From: Epiperipatus broadwayi | Lineage: Eukaryota > Onychophora > Udeonychophora > Euonychophora > Peripatidae | NCBI GenBank assembly: GCA_028023455.1 | Contig: JAQFVV010000286.1 | Span: 126,001-190,000 of the forward strand | Length of the DNA stretch: 64,000 nucleotides | Reading direction: 5' to 3' | In this document: one piece after another, positions 1 to 13,400 of the stretch | Layout of the letters: every line of letters begins with the position of its first letter | Numbering within the stretch: position 1 is the stretch's first letter | The notes under the pieces: generated by a model | Database searches by the model: none | Seen by the model: the letters and a program-made list of their open reading frames with translations, nothing else | Told to the model about the DNA's origin: nothing | Program-made: the position numbers and the translations under genes

Positions 1-30
1 TCATGTGCATTATTATGATTTGAGAAAGAG

Positions 31-76
31 GATGCTCTGAGGAAGGTACTTGATATTGTACTGAAACGTCAGCATT
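31..76 (+). ncRNA. hammerhead ribozyme-like motif, PLE pseudo-LTR type
   Basis: Box I CTGAGGA is at 37-43 (fits CUGANGA) and box II GAAA at 63-66, followed by CGTC ending at 70, the expected cleavage position. Stem I pairs ATGCT (32-36) with AGCAT (71-75). Stem II pairs AGGTAC (44-49) with GTACT (58-62), with one extra G. The ACGT around box II is self-complementary, so helix III would probably form between two molecules, as proposed for minimal hammerheads in Penelope-like elements. A (TA)n tract starts about 50 bases downstream. A decayed relative lies at 63611-63647 beside a PLE RT pseudogene, which supports a PLE origin. No activity has been tested. Confidence 0.6.
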
Positions 77-121
77 TAGCTTTTTCACTACATGGAATAT
101 CCGTAAATAGTATAATAATAT

Positions 122-2379
<2,258 letters not shown>

Positions 2380-2915
2380 TTGAAGTTAAATAGTAGTTAT
2401 TAAATATATCTGGAATATTAAGCCACAGACAGAAATACAGATGACCACAGATGTCACCATTACCCTCAAATGTCTCAAAATTTATTTAATTTCATGTATG
2501 TTTATTTGTGAATATGCCTGTAGGATCATCCCTGGCTGTTATCTAAGAGATATAATAATAATAATTCACAAACCTTAATAACAGACTAATACATATTAGG
2601 TAATTAAATATAGATAACAATGAGCACATAACAATCTATTGTTATCTCTTAAAATAGATTTCAAAGCCGTGGTTTTTATCAGTTAAAAAGCAACGAGAAC
2701 ATTGCATCAAAGAGCTTGTAATTGTCTCTCCCAAAAATTTAAGTTAATTATTCTCCGCTTTGAAATTGTGGCATAACATATGAATTTAGAAATTAAATAA
2801 AATAATTAGAATAGAAAATAGGCAAGGCCCCATATTATAGAAAAGTTAAAATAATAACTGATTACAGTTATTACAGTTACATAAAAAATTATTAAAGTTC
2901 TATTTATAGGCAAGA
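2380..2915 (+). repeat. left arm of a ~0.5-kb inverted repeat
   Basis: This stretch reads as the reverse complement of about 5029-5540 with substitutions and small indels. Clear shared words are AATTGTCTCTCCC, CAGACTAATACATATTA and ATAATAACTGATTACAG. The inner boundary is near TATTTATAGGCAA in both arms. The arms flank about 2.1 kb that contains a PLE pseudogene. They may be the PLE's own inverted terminal repeats or two opposed copies of an unrelated repeat. The outer edge is fuzzy. Confidence 0.75.
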
Positions 2916-4168
2916 CTATTACAGTTACCACTTAGAGATTTTATTTTAAAAAGAATTTTACGTAATTGAGAATTTATAATTTAATGAATGTTCATTATAG
3001 CTAGCTTCATTTAAATATTATAAGTTTTTAAAGTAGATTTATAGAGCTCTGCAGTGAAAAAATATTACCAATTTTATTCCAGGCTGAGTTGTCCAGCATT
3101 TACAGTAGGCACTGGCACTTATCTGCATGGGTTTCTCATCCACAATGTCCTTCCTTGGCACAGGTGGTGGTTGAACCTCTCCAACCTGGCAATGATGATG
3201 ATTACCATGGCAGCATGCAGAATGGACAAAAGGTTACCATTCTTTCATAGCAATAGGGTGAATTTGGACTTTCCTAGACACTCATATCAAAATTCTAATA
3301 GGCATAGCTTCCTGTGGCAAATTGCTTGAATTATATAGTAGATCTCTCCATTAGTGAAGAAATAAAGGGTTTATATATTAAAATTTACCCCTCTATTGCA
3401 TTTGCCTACAATTTAGGTTTGCAAAATAAAAATCCATTAGCTTGTTTACAATTCCTTAAAATCATAAAATTTAGCTTCAAATTGTTAAATTTTTTAACTT
3501 AGCACTTTCATCTTAGTAAAACAAATGAGATCCCTAAGTAAATAGAAAATAGTGATACATGATTAAGTTTGCTTTCACTAAGATGTACCTTAAAATTTAT
3601 TATTTTTTAAATTAATATTTAACTTACATGCAATTTTAAACAAGTATGTGTAGTGTGGTTTATTTTAATAAGAACTGTTTTAAAATTTAGAAACTGATAA
3701 ATAGTTGTGTAAACATTTCATTATATATGTATGTTGGTCACAGGTGAAATTTTACATATATATGCAATTCTTAGGAAAATAATGAATTTAATTGATACAC
3801 ATAAATTTATAATAAATTAAAGATTTAAAAATATAAATATAATTGCACGGTAACATAATTAAATCTATTACATGTCACAGTTTGTATTCATATATATTAT
3901 AATTGAAATAATAAATTTAACAGTTTACAAACAATTACAAACAATCCTTAAATCTGCAGAAGTACTTTCAGTTAATTTCTTAAACCTGCCTCAACTGCCA
4001 TTAAATTCAAAAACAAAAGTGGAAGCAAATGTCATCAATTCAAATTCCATGAATCTCGTATTTTAATGTTAGCAGCTTGTTGATTTATTAAATGCATTTT
4101 ATTCCTGTTTATAAAAATAGCCTCTTTAATTTTTCTTTTACTATGGTTTCTCTCTTCATGAAGAAGTT
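2916..4168. other. spacer inside the inverted repeat
   Basis: No gene is supported. The patch at about 3070-3330 is less AT-rich than its surroundings and open for 91 codons on the plus strand. The product looks like no family I know, so I do not call it. Positions 3596-3765 are a copy of 5766-5925. Confidence 0.5.
3596..3765 (+). repeat. direct repeat copy 1 (partner 5766-5925)
   Basis: About 165 bases align with 5766-5925. Shared words include AATAAGAACTGTTTTAAA, AGAAACTGATAAATA and AAACATTTCATTATATATG. One copy lies inside the inverted-repeat span and one outside. The family is not recognised. Confidence 0.75.
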
Positions 4169-5045
4169 TCACATTTTCAAAATCAAATTTAAATTTATAT
4201 TTACATGTTTTTTCATGATCAAAGAAAACTGAAGGAGTATTAAATCACCATTATTTTTAATTTTTACATGCTTGTAAATATTACACCTAGATTCACCTAT
4301 ATATGATAGCATACAAACACAAAAAATTTGATATATGACATTACTTTTCTGCTTGACAGGTATGACATCCTTAGAATTATTGACTAATTTATTAATATTG
4401 TTTGGAATGTATAATGAAACATTAAACACATTTTTATATAAATCCTTAAAAAATTTCACTTCTGGATTTGAAATAAATGGAATAGATATCCATTGTTTAC
4501 TATTAATCTTCATTTCTTTTAAATTATTTTTTTTTTAAATTGACATAAAGTATTGTTTATTTATTCCATTTTATAACCACTATCAAGCAATTCCTTGGCA
4601 AATATTTCAATATTTTTCAGTTTATTACTTCGGTAATGTCATAATTTTTCATTCCAAAACAAAAAAGATTTAAAACTTGCCATCTTATGCATCATTGATA
4701 CTTTTGATTTACAATTTATATATCCTCTTTTTTGCAGTGGCTTAATTATTAGTTTATAATTTAATATATTGTTATTTCTTGTGATCATTAAATCTAAATA
4801 GTTAATATCATTGTCCTTTTCGTTTTCAATAGTCCATTTCAAGCCATTCAACTTATTTAATTCCTCTACAAGAAAATTTATATTATTAGTATTTTCACAA
4901 ACAAAAACATCATCCACATATCTTTTATAAATTTTAATAGCCCCAAAAATACACATATTTAAAATACTACTCTCATATGTAGATAAAACGAAATTGCAAA
5001 CTTGTGCAACTACAGGCAAAATGACTAAAGGTTGCCTATAAATAT
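4169..5045 (-). pseudogene. Penelope-like element RT and GIY-YIG endonuclease, broken
   Basis: Read from 5045 downward, the translation matches the second half of a PLE polyprotein. First comes the region that normally carries the GSP motif, here degraded. The RT active-site motif KRYVDDVFV follows at about 4920-4900, with the conserved stretch around INYLDLMI. A thumb/connector segment at about 4640-4550 carries a stop. The last open part (4513-4169) ends in a GIY-YIG-type core with NVIYQIFC and YIGES. Intact PLEs use this RT plus GIY-YIG pair for target-primed retrotransposition. At least one stop and frame changes separate the pieces, and the N-terminal half is missing. It is a dead 5'-truncated copy; assignment to PLE is firm, the clade is not. 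Confidence 0.85.
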
Positions 5046-5540
5046 AACTTTAATATTTTTTCTGTAACTGTAATAACTACAATCAGTTATTATTTTAACC
5101 TTTCTATAATCTATTGTTATGCCTATTATCTATTCTAATTATTTTATTTCAATTCTAAATTCATATGTTATGATATGCCACAATTTCAAAGTAGAGAATA
5201 ATTAACTTAATAAATTTTTGGGAGAGACAATTAAAAGCTTTTTGGTGCAATGTTCTGATTGCCTTTTAGCTGATAGAAATTGATGCTTTAAAATCTATTC
5301 TAAGTGATAGCACTAGATTGCTATGCACTCATTGTTATGTATATTTAATTACTTAATATGTATTAGTCTGTTATTAAGATTTTCAAATTATTATTATATA
5401 TTTTTAATTAGATGATGGCCAAGGATGATCCCACAGTCATATTTGTAAATGTATAATGCCTGAAATATGCTTTCTCTTTCCTAGTTTCATTATAAAGAAA
5501 TATATACAGATTTGATATATCTAACTACCACTGCTATTAT
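5029..5540 (-). repeat. right arm of the ~0.5-kb inverted repeat
   Basis: This is the reverse-complement partner of about 2380-2915. Its inner end overlaps the first recognisable bases of the PLE pseudogene by about 15 bases. The PLE truncation point and the repeat arm therefore meet, which suggests the arm belongs to the same insertion. Confidence 0.75.
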
Positions 5541-6272
5541 TTTCCCCATGTACGATATTGGACTTTTTCCAATTGTTTTGTTTTTCCAAAACCTGCCCAA
5601 AACTACTGTTGAATGTCTTGTATTTTTTTAAATATTGATGAAATATAGTATTATATTTTTATATTTTTGAAAAGTAGGTTAGTTATGGTTTTTATTTGTT
5701 GGTACTCAATAAAATAGTGTTAAAATTCAGTGGAGGTTTTTTTTTAAATGTAGTGCATTTTTCCTACCATTTTTTATTTTTAAAATTAAGATTTAACCTA
5801 CTAGCAATTTTAAATGGGTGCATGCAGTGTGATTTCTTTTAATAAGAACTGTTTTAAATTTTAGAAACTGATAAATAATTGCATAAACATTTCATTATAT
5901 ATGTATTTGTCATAGACAATTTTTTTTAAATATGTCATGCAATTCATGTGAATAATTAACTTTAACATATGTTCATTTTTTTTTGAGATTTAGTATTATT
6001 GTTTTTAAATATTAGTTTTTTTTTAATTTTTATACTCCACAAAATACTGTTGAAAGACAGGAGATTCATTTGTTAAAACTAGATAATATAAATAATCTTT
6101 TGATTTATTTCATAGGCTTTTGAAAATAGCATTTATGATTTTTGTCTAATTATCATCAAATAAATAGCATTTTGATTTTTCTAATTATCACTGAAAATTG
6201 ATTTTAACATTGAAAGATAGGAGTTATTTTTTTAAATGTAGTGCAACTCATGTGAATACTTTGTCTTAACAT
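5541..6272. other. AT-rich DNA holding direct repeat copy 2
   Basis: Positions 5766-5925 repeat 3596-3765. The rest is AT-rich sequence with no gene that I can support. Confidence 0.6.
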
Positions 6273-6414
6273 ATATCACATGATCACCATCTCTTATACT
6301 AGCACATAATTGTTGTAAACAAAGGCAAAACTCTCCATAGAGTAGTGCCACCCTGTGCCAACCATAGTAATCAATGGATGCCAGAAGGCTTGTGCATAAA
6401 ATCCCCATCTAGTG

Positions 6415-6480
6415 CCTACTCATCCAATATCCCCAGACTAGTTTTCGGCTTGTGTACATCATACGTGAGGAACCTTGGAT
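6415..6480 (-). ncRNA. decayed hammerhead copy
   Basis: On the minus strand this aligns with the intact copy at 7119-7173. The stem I strand and the ACTAGTC cleavage segment are kept. Box I reads GTATGATG in place of CTGATGA, and the box II region has an extra A, so it should be inactive. Confidence 0.6.
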
Positions 6481-6660
6481 CTGAGAGCACCGTACCTAGA
6501 TCTTAGGATTTAATGCAACCCTTCAGCAGCCACCTTTTAACTCCACTTTACTACAAAATTATGAAAATAAAATTTAAAACAATAATATTTTCAATCTAAG
6601 CTCAATAGCTTATATAGTCATATGGGTCTGAACTCAATTCAGTACCCATACATTTTGGTG

Positions 6661-6717
6661 TCCACGGCTCCTCACTGATGATGGCCACAAGCCAGAAACT
6701 AGTCTGGGAATATTGGA
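6661..6717 (+). ncRNA. hammerhead ribozyme copy with weakened stem I
   Basis: Box I CTGATGA is at 6675-6681. Stem II is TGGC/GCCA (6682-6685 with 6691-6694) with loop CACAA, and box II GAAA is at 6695-6698, then CTAGTC ending at 6704. The 3' strand of stem I reads TGGGAA and mispairs once with CTCCTCA upstream, so folding may be weaker than in the 7119 copy. Confidence 0.7.
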
Positions 6718-7118
6718 TGAGTAAGCACTAGATAGGGATTTTATGCACAAGCCTTCTGGCATACATTGATTACTCTGGTTGGCACAGGGTGGCACTACTG
6801 TATGGAGAGTTTTGCCTTTGTTTACAACAATTATGTGCTAGTATAAGAGATGGTGATCACGTGATGTTTAGTGGTTTAACACCAATCCTGCCTAATAGGA
6901 TAATGATAACTATGGTTGTTTAAGAGCCAAATACACCAAAATGTATGGGTACTGAATTGAGTTCAGACTCATATGACTATATAAGCTATTGAGCTTAGAT
7001 TAAAAAATATTATTGGGTTTTTAATTTCATTCTCATAGTTTTGTAGTAAAGTAGAGTTAAAAGGTGGCTGCTGGAGGGTTGCATTAGATCCTAAGATCTA
7101 GGTGCAGTGCTCTCAGAT

Positions 7119-7173
7119 CCAAATCTCCTCACTGATGATGGCCACAAGCCAGAAACTAGTCTGGGGATATTGG
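7119..7173 (+). ncRNA. hammerhead ribozyme, complete core
   Basis: Stem I pairs TCCTCA (7126-7131) with TGGGGA (7162-7167), extended by CCAA (7119-7122) with TTGG (7170-7173). Box I CTGATGA is at 7132-7138. Stem II pairs TGGC (7139-7142) with GCCA (7148-7151) around the loop CACAA. Box II GAAA is at 7152-7155. CTAG follows, then TC with the expected cleavage after 7161. Every invariant base of the hammerhead core is present. Helix III is minimal as a monomer, but ACTAGT is palindromic and could pair between two transcripts. Such compact hammerheads are known from PLE terminal repeats, where they are thought to process tandem transcripts. Confidence 0.82.
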
Positions 7174-7276
7174 ATGAGTAGGCACTAGATAGGAATTTTA
7201 TACACAAGCCTTCTGGCATCCATTTATTACTCTGGTTGGCACAGGGTAGCACTACTGTATGGGGAGTTTTGCCTTA

Positions 7277-10200
7277 GCAAACATTAATATTTTTTCTGTG
7301 TACTATATTATTTTTATTTTTCCTGACAATTTTTAGGTTAATTTTTTCTCACCATATTTTGGGTATATTATGCACTATAATATCAATGCCTATAAATTAA
7401 TTAAGTCCATTACATAGGTTAATTTATTTTTCCTGCCATTTTTTGAAACTACATGCTTTTAGTTGTTTTCATTTATCATTTGTACGTGTCAGCAGTGTTT
7501 TTGAAGATGTCTTAAAATTCAATATGATATCGAGAATGTACTATATCAGCATCAAAAAAAGTATACCAAATATATATTATATTATTTCAATAATCTTTTT
7601 AATTCAAGTATAGTGATTAATAATTATTAATTATTCAGAAATAATATAAAATAACATAGTACAATATAAATAGATTACTATACATGATTCTGGCATAAAT
7701 ATAAATATAAATTATTAAAGTGAAGATAGTAAAATAAATACAGTAATGCAGTGTAAATTATAAGTTTATCTAACTTCTGTATATCTGCTTAGTTTGACCT
7801 ATGTATAGACATATACATATGCAAACATATGCTTTTTATTATATTAAATATCTTTTAACTATTTTATTCTTTCTTTAATGTACAAGCTTAAATTACTGTT
7901 TAATAATACATAATTCCTTTGAATATATGTACTTGCATACAGAAAATATAAGAGGTTTGACTTTTAAAAGATTTAGATTTTTATTTATCATCAAATATAA
8001 AACGATGCAGTAAATGCATTTATGAATATCTTATACTTAATCACAAACATTTTAAAACATAAATCAGTCAATAACTTTCTATAAATATAAATGAAATTTT
8101 AAGTAATAAATAAAACTTAAAGATATTTAGTTTATCTCAAATAAATTTTAATTTTTTTCCCTTAGGACTTTTTAAATTGTACTTGCAATCCTTTTTAGAT
8201 ATAAGTTTACAGAGACAAAAAATCCTATGATTTTTACCTTCTTCAATAGATTTGCTGCTTTTTTGTGAATTATTATAATTTGGGCTCCATTATCATGTTT
8301 TCCATTTTCAGTATTAGTCAGCTTGGATCCCATATAAATTAACAGCCATTCTATATAAAATTATTTTATTGCTAGTTAAATTGTAATGACAATCATTTTT
8401 AAAGTTTCTCTAACAAACACTCAACTGAATTTTTTTTAAGTAATTTTCATAAAAACAAATACTCTTATAATTATAGTAACTATTGAAGCAAATATATTTT
8501 GTTCTCAATACAGAATGAACTCTCTTTTCATGGCAATAATAAGCCTTTTCTTGAAACAAATAAGCAGGTAGAATTTTTTCCATTATAGTAATATTAATAC
8601 AGATACATTTTTCTTCTTGCATTTGCTTAAAGTACAATTATTATTTTAAACAATTTTTCAATGTATACCTCTAATATTAGATTTCTTTCCTTTATCACTG
8701 CATTATTAGTACATAAATATTTCCTTGTTACATATCATGAATAATAGATAAATAAGTTATACTTTGAGAATTTTCAACTCACAAGAGACATTTATATTAT
8801 TTGATCTTTGTAAAAAATAGCAATGATGAGCAAAGAATTTTGGGTATTGTGTTTACCCAAAGACAACTAATGTCATGCATCTTTATATAGTTACAATCTG
8901 CAACTAGAATGTTTTTCTAACAACAAAATTATTTTTGATTTTGAAAGCTTCTGAATTATTACAGTCATATTATTTATGTCTACCCATTAAAGATTATGCA
9001 GACAGGTAAAGAAGAGGGCCAAATTTTTAAGTATTTTTAATTAATGAAAACAAGATTATATTATAAAACAATAGTTCTTAATTTTATTTTGATTTATATT
9101 GTTAAAATAAAATCAATTAACATATATTTTATTAGGGAAAATATATATTTCTTTATTAATTTTTTAATTTATTTTTGATTCAAAATATATTTAAATTATG
9201 TATAAAATATGATGCATCAAAAAAATCTTTATATTTTTTATAAAAAAATACTATTTTCTTTATTTTGTAACAAAATTAAAAATTCTATTTTATTTTTGTC
9301 AAAATCAGGAATAAATTAAATAATTCATTTGCCTAGATTTGATTTAAAATATTACTTATTTTTCTAACCAATTTCACTACAAACTCCGTCTTTCTCTTTT
9401 GTCCATATTTCTCCATATTTGAATATTTTATTTTTACAATTAAACATTTTTTTCTATATTATTCATTGATAATCTTAATATTATATTTATTATGAATGTA
9501 AGCTTTTAAGTAATCACCATTCTAAAAGTTAATATATGATCTTTGCAAAATAAAATTTTCAAATGCAGTTTTTGTCTATAATAGTAATGCTTGGTGATAT
9601 TGGGCATAACTATCACTTAACTTAGAAGAATGCAATATTAAACAACTTGAATTTATTTTTTTTTTAATCAAAAGAAATTTAACCTTAGATATGATTAAAG
9701 AATAAAAATTTATATTAAAAATAAAGATTATATTTATTGTTACTAATTTTTTTTTTAAAAATTCTTTATCATTTTGACAAAAGGCCATTTTGTTTTACCA
9801 AGTAGAAAAGAGATTCATCTTGCCATAATAATCTTTTTAAGAATGTCTTCTAAGAATAAATATTCTGAAAGAAAATGTAATTGTAGTGATGTAATTTTTT
9901 GATTTCAAATAAATATTTTGCAAAAATATTGTAAAAATAATATTTGATATGTAAACAAATAACTGAAAATTACAAATTTTCTTTAAGAATGTAAATTTCT
10001 TTGTTAAGTGATGTCAGGCTAAAGCATTCTGCCAATTAGAAATTATAATTTTCATTCCCATATAGAACCATCTCCCTCATTGCATTGTCATGCAAATTTC
10101 TATTGTTCTTGCTTAATGATTCCACATAATGCTGATATCTTCAGATTTTTTTTAACTAATGCAGAAAAATAAAACTGCACATGATCATACAATATTATCA

Positions 10201-10371
10201 ATAAGCTTAAAATAATATACAGAAGATATAGTGATCATATTACCATTGTCCCACTGAAACAGCAAATACAGTATAAATTGTTGCAGTTCAGATTCAAACC
10301 ATTAAATTTTATTTATGACAGATATGCATTCAATATTTATGATATTTATGTGTGCATATACTATTCACATG
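7277..10371. other. AT-rich DNA, nothing recognised
   Basis: Three kilobases with frequent A and T runs. Short open frames at 8410-8637 and 9576-9788 have no recognisable motif and look like chance. Confidence 0.55.
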
Positions 10372-10403
10372 ATATATATATATATATGATAAATGTATTT
10401 ATT

Positions 10404-10480
<77 letters not shown>
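10372..10480. repeat. interrupted (TA)n microsatellite
   Basis: TA tracts at 10372-10388 and 10409-10480 are separated by about 20 bases of ordinary sequence. Confidence 0.95.
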
Positions 10481-10483
<3 letters not shown>

Positions 10484-13400
10484 CTACAATGGGCAGCATA
10501 CACTCCAATATTCATCACCAAAAGATGACTTACAAAAAAATTTACTTGTGAGGATAATGTTTATCAGAGCTGTACAGTTATTCACACATTTAAAATTGTC
10601 TCTAGATCACAGAAAGCAAATATTCTTGACAAATATCAATTAGCAGAGCAGACAACAGTAAACTAAATATTGAAACAAATCTAACTATAAGCAAAACAAA
10701 TTTTATTAGCAATACAACTTAGCATAGTATAATCCAGTTTGATTATAATAAAATTTCAGATATTCACAGTTCAAATACAATAATTCAAATACATCATGGT
10801 TTAAATACAACATAGTTCAAACACAAACACATTTGAATGGTATTGAACTCTTTCATAAAAGCATAGAGGACATTTAAATATTACATTTCATAAAAATGTG
10901 CTTATAATATTGGATCATTTTTGAAGTTTAATAATAATTCTGATTTATCAATATGTGCTCACATATATATTTCACTTTTGCATTAAATAAAAAATCAATA
11001 ATTAAGCACTCTTAATACATTACATATGTTCATACATGCATACAATACAAACTTAAGTCTATATACTGTAAATTTGATCCTATACCACTAAAAATTAAAG
11101 GGATAATAAATAGGCCTTTTGGACATCCATATTATAATGCAAAAACTGTATAACTTGTGGGGAAAAAGTGTCTCTACTTGACATAAAAACATAATCATAA
11201 GAAAATACCTCAATCAGGAATAATATATATCACAGACAGGCAAGAAAACAAATTTATGTGTAGTGGATATATACCAGGATTATTATATACAATACACATA
11301 TATACATAAACAAATTCTTTCAATATTAAACACTTGTCATGCAAATAAAGTAAACCTGCAACTGCTATGAAATTAAGTCAGCTTATCAAATGATTTATAT
11401 AGTTATGTGCACATCACATTAAACACGTATATATTTTCATAATTTTTGCATATCTTCAGAGACACTAAATTAATTATTAAATAAAACCTATAAAATCAAA
11501 ATAATAAAATCTATCTCTTTTTAAAACTTTTCTTCTTTTCTGTTTAAAACTTTTTTAAAAGCAACATTGATCTAAAACTATATCATAATTAATAACAAAT
11601 GCAGAAGTGATTTGTTTAAATTAAAATTCTTTGAGGGGAAAAGAAAATTTAAATTTAAAAAGAAGTAGTTTCTTCTGTCTCATATATTTAAAAGAAAACA
11701 AATTATCATAGCATCTGCAAAAATAAAAGATTTTTAATATTCAAGACCCTACCATGTTATCAAATCCACTGACAAAATAACCAAGTTCTATAATATTTAC
11801 ATATTAAAATATGTCAATATAAATACATAAATTATTTAAATTATAACCTAAGTATACAAATTAATATTAACTAATATAATACATACATAAGTTCATAAAA
11901 GATTTAAATTAAATATCATTTGTTTGTTGGTAATGTAAGTAAATATAAAATAGTTTACAAATAAAAGGTTACCTTTTAACTCTAAGGGAAAAAATGATGA
12001 AGAAAATATTATTTTCCAGAAAAAATAAATTTTATATATACATAGTATGTGTACAAATAAATATCCTTAGTAATTTACATGTGAAGACTTTTGTTTATCA
12101 GTTTTCAATCTTGTAGAGAGTTGTCATCACATTTTTTTAAGGTTGAGAAACATGTCTGTTGAACTGCAAACTTAATAGTAAATGGTATGTTGTCATCTTA
12201 AACTCAGCAAGAAAAGTTGGGTATCTAATGGCTATAGGCTACAAACTGAAGATGGAAAGTTCATTTCCTGGTGCCTAACTAATCATGTTTATTAACTTGA
12301 TTACTAATAAAGATTCAAGATACATTATGCTTAGCAGGCAAAGGCAATCATCACTTGAAGAAGCAGTCACAATAACAAATAGACCAGAATAATTGTAAGC
12401 TGGTCTTTTTATATCATTCACTTTTATTAATTAATAAGCCCATTTATTTACTTTTATTTTTACTTAAAAAACCAAAGCCAGTCATAGATAGTAATTATTT
12501 TCATTCATTCAATTTACAATTTTTTAGTTAAATAAATGTGCTTGTTTATCTAGTCAGCCTGCCTCCATTTCAATTTTTAATCCTTTCAATAATATCAGTG
12601 ATACCTGTTTATTTTCTTATTCATATGCTTAACTCTTAATTTCTTTTGCTACCCTTAAACACATATTTTTCCTTATTTTGTTGTGTGTATGGAAGTCTTT
12701 GTATTGCTTGTATTAAGAGTTCATGATCATATCCATTTATAAGAATTGCTAAACACATGAATTTAAAACCTTCCTTTTTAAACATTAGGTATAAGTTCAT
12801 TTAATATTAGGTTATTTCTACTAAAAAATACTCTAACCAAATTTAACTTTATGATTAATTTTATTCGTTATTTTTTCATCTATACTAATAACCTATCCAA
12901 AATATTTTTCAACTATTAAGCATTCTAATTTCTAATTAGCAAACTTATTTTTTTTCTTTTATAAAGATCTTAAGACATTTATCATTGGTTTTATTATTCT
13001 ATTTTTATCTTATAACTTTCACTATAATTTCTGAAGCTCTGAAATATTATTTCAAAAATAATACCATTGCTTGCAAAATGTAGATAACTTAAAATCCACA
13101 AAATATTTTTTTGTAAAATAGCTGTAAAAATTTTAGACTTTGTAATTATCCTATCATATTAATTTATCAACAGTAGTCATTTTAGTATCAGTATATAATC
13201 TAATGTCTGCTGATACATTATGATATGCTTAGAATATCATAGTATCATGGGTCCATATCTTCATATTCCAAATCTTGCTTTTTAAAAATTTGCAAATCAA
13301 AGCATAATGGCAATTCTTAACCATTAGTTTTTTCTAGAATTTCTTTAGTATTTGGATATTATTCACTGTGCTACTACCATTTTTGAAGCCAGATTTATTT

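Larger units (their letters stand above)
6273..7276. mobile_element. hammerhead-bearing repeat cluster (PLE pseudo-LTR-like)
   Basis: The cluster is made of two modules. Module A carries the hammerhead and continues through AAGCCTTCTGGCAT to GGCACAGGGTGGCACTAC. Module B lies upstream of it in the unit and contains ACTGAATTGAGTTCAGA and AAGGTGGCTGCTGGAGGGTT. The order along the window is A' and B' reversed (6273-6657), then A forward (about 6668-6875), a spacer, B forward (about 6915-7120) and A forward again (7126-7276). Mixed inverted and tandem partial copies around a hammerhead are typical of PLE pseudo-LTRs. No RT lies in the cluster, so it may be a solo or non-autonomous copy. A diverged relative lies at about 38271-39660. 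Confidence 0.75.

Noticed and set aside
3054-3329. 91-codon ORF in a less AT-rich patch
   Set aside because: No family resemblance and no supporting context; reported only as a patch inside the spacer.
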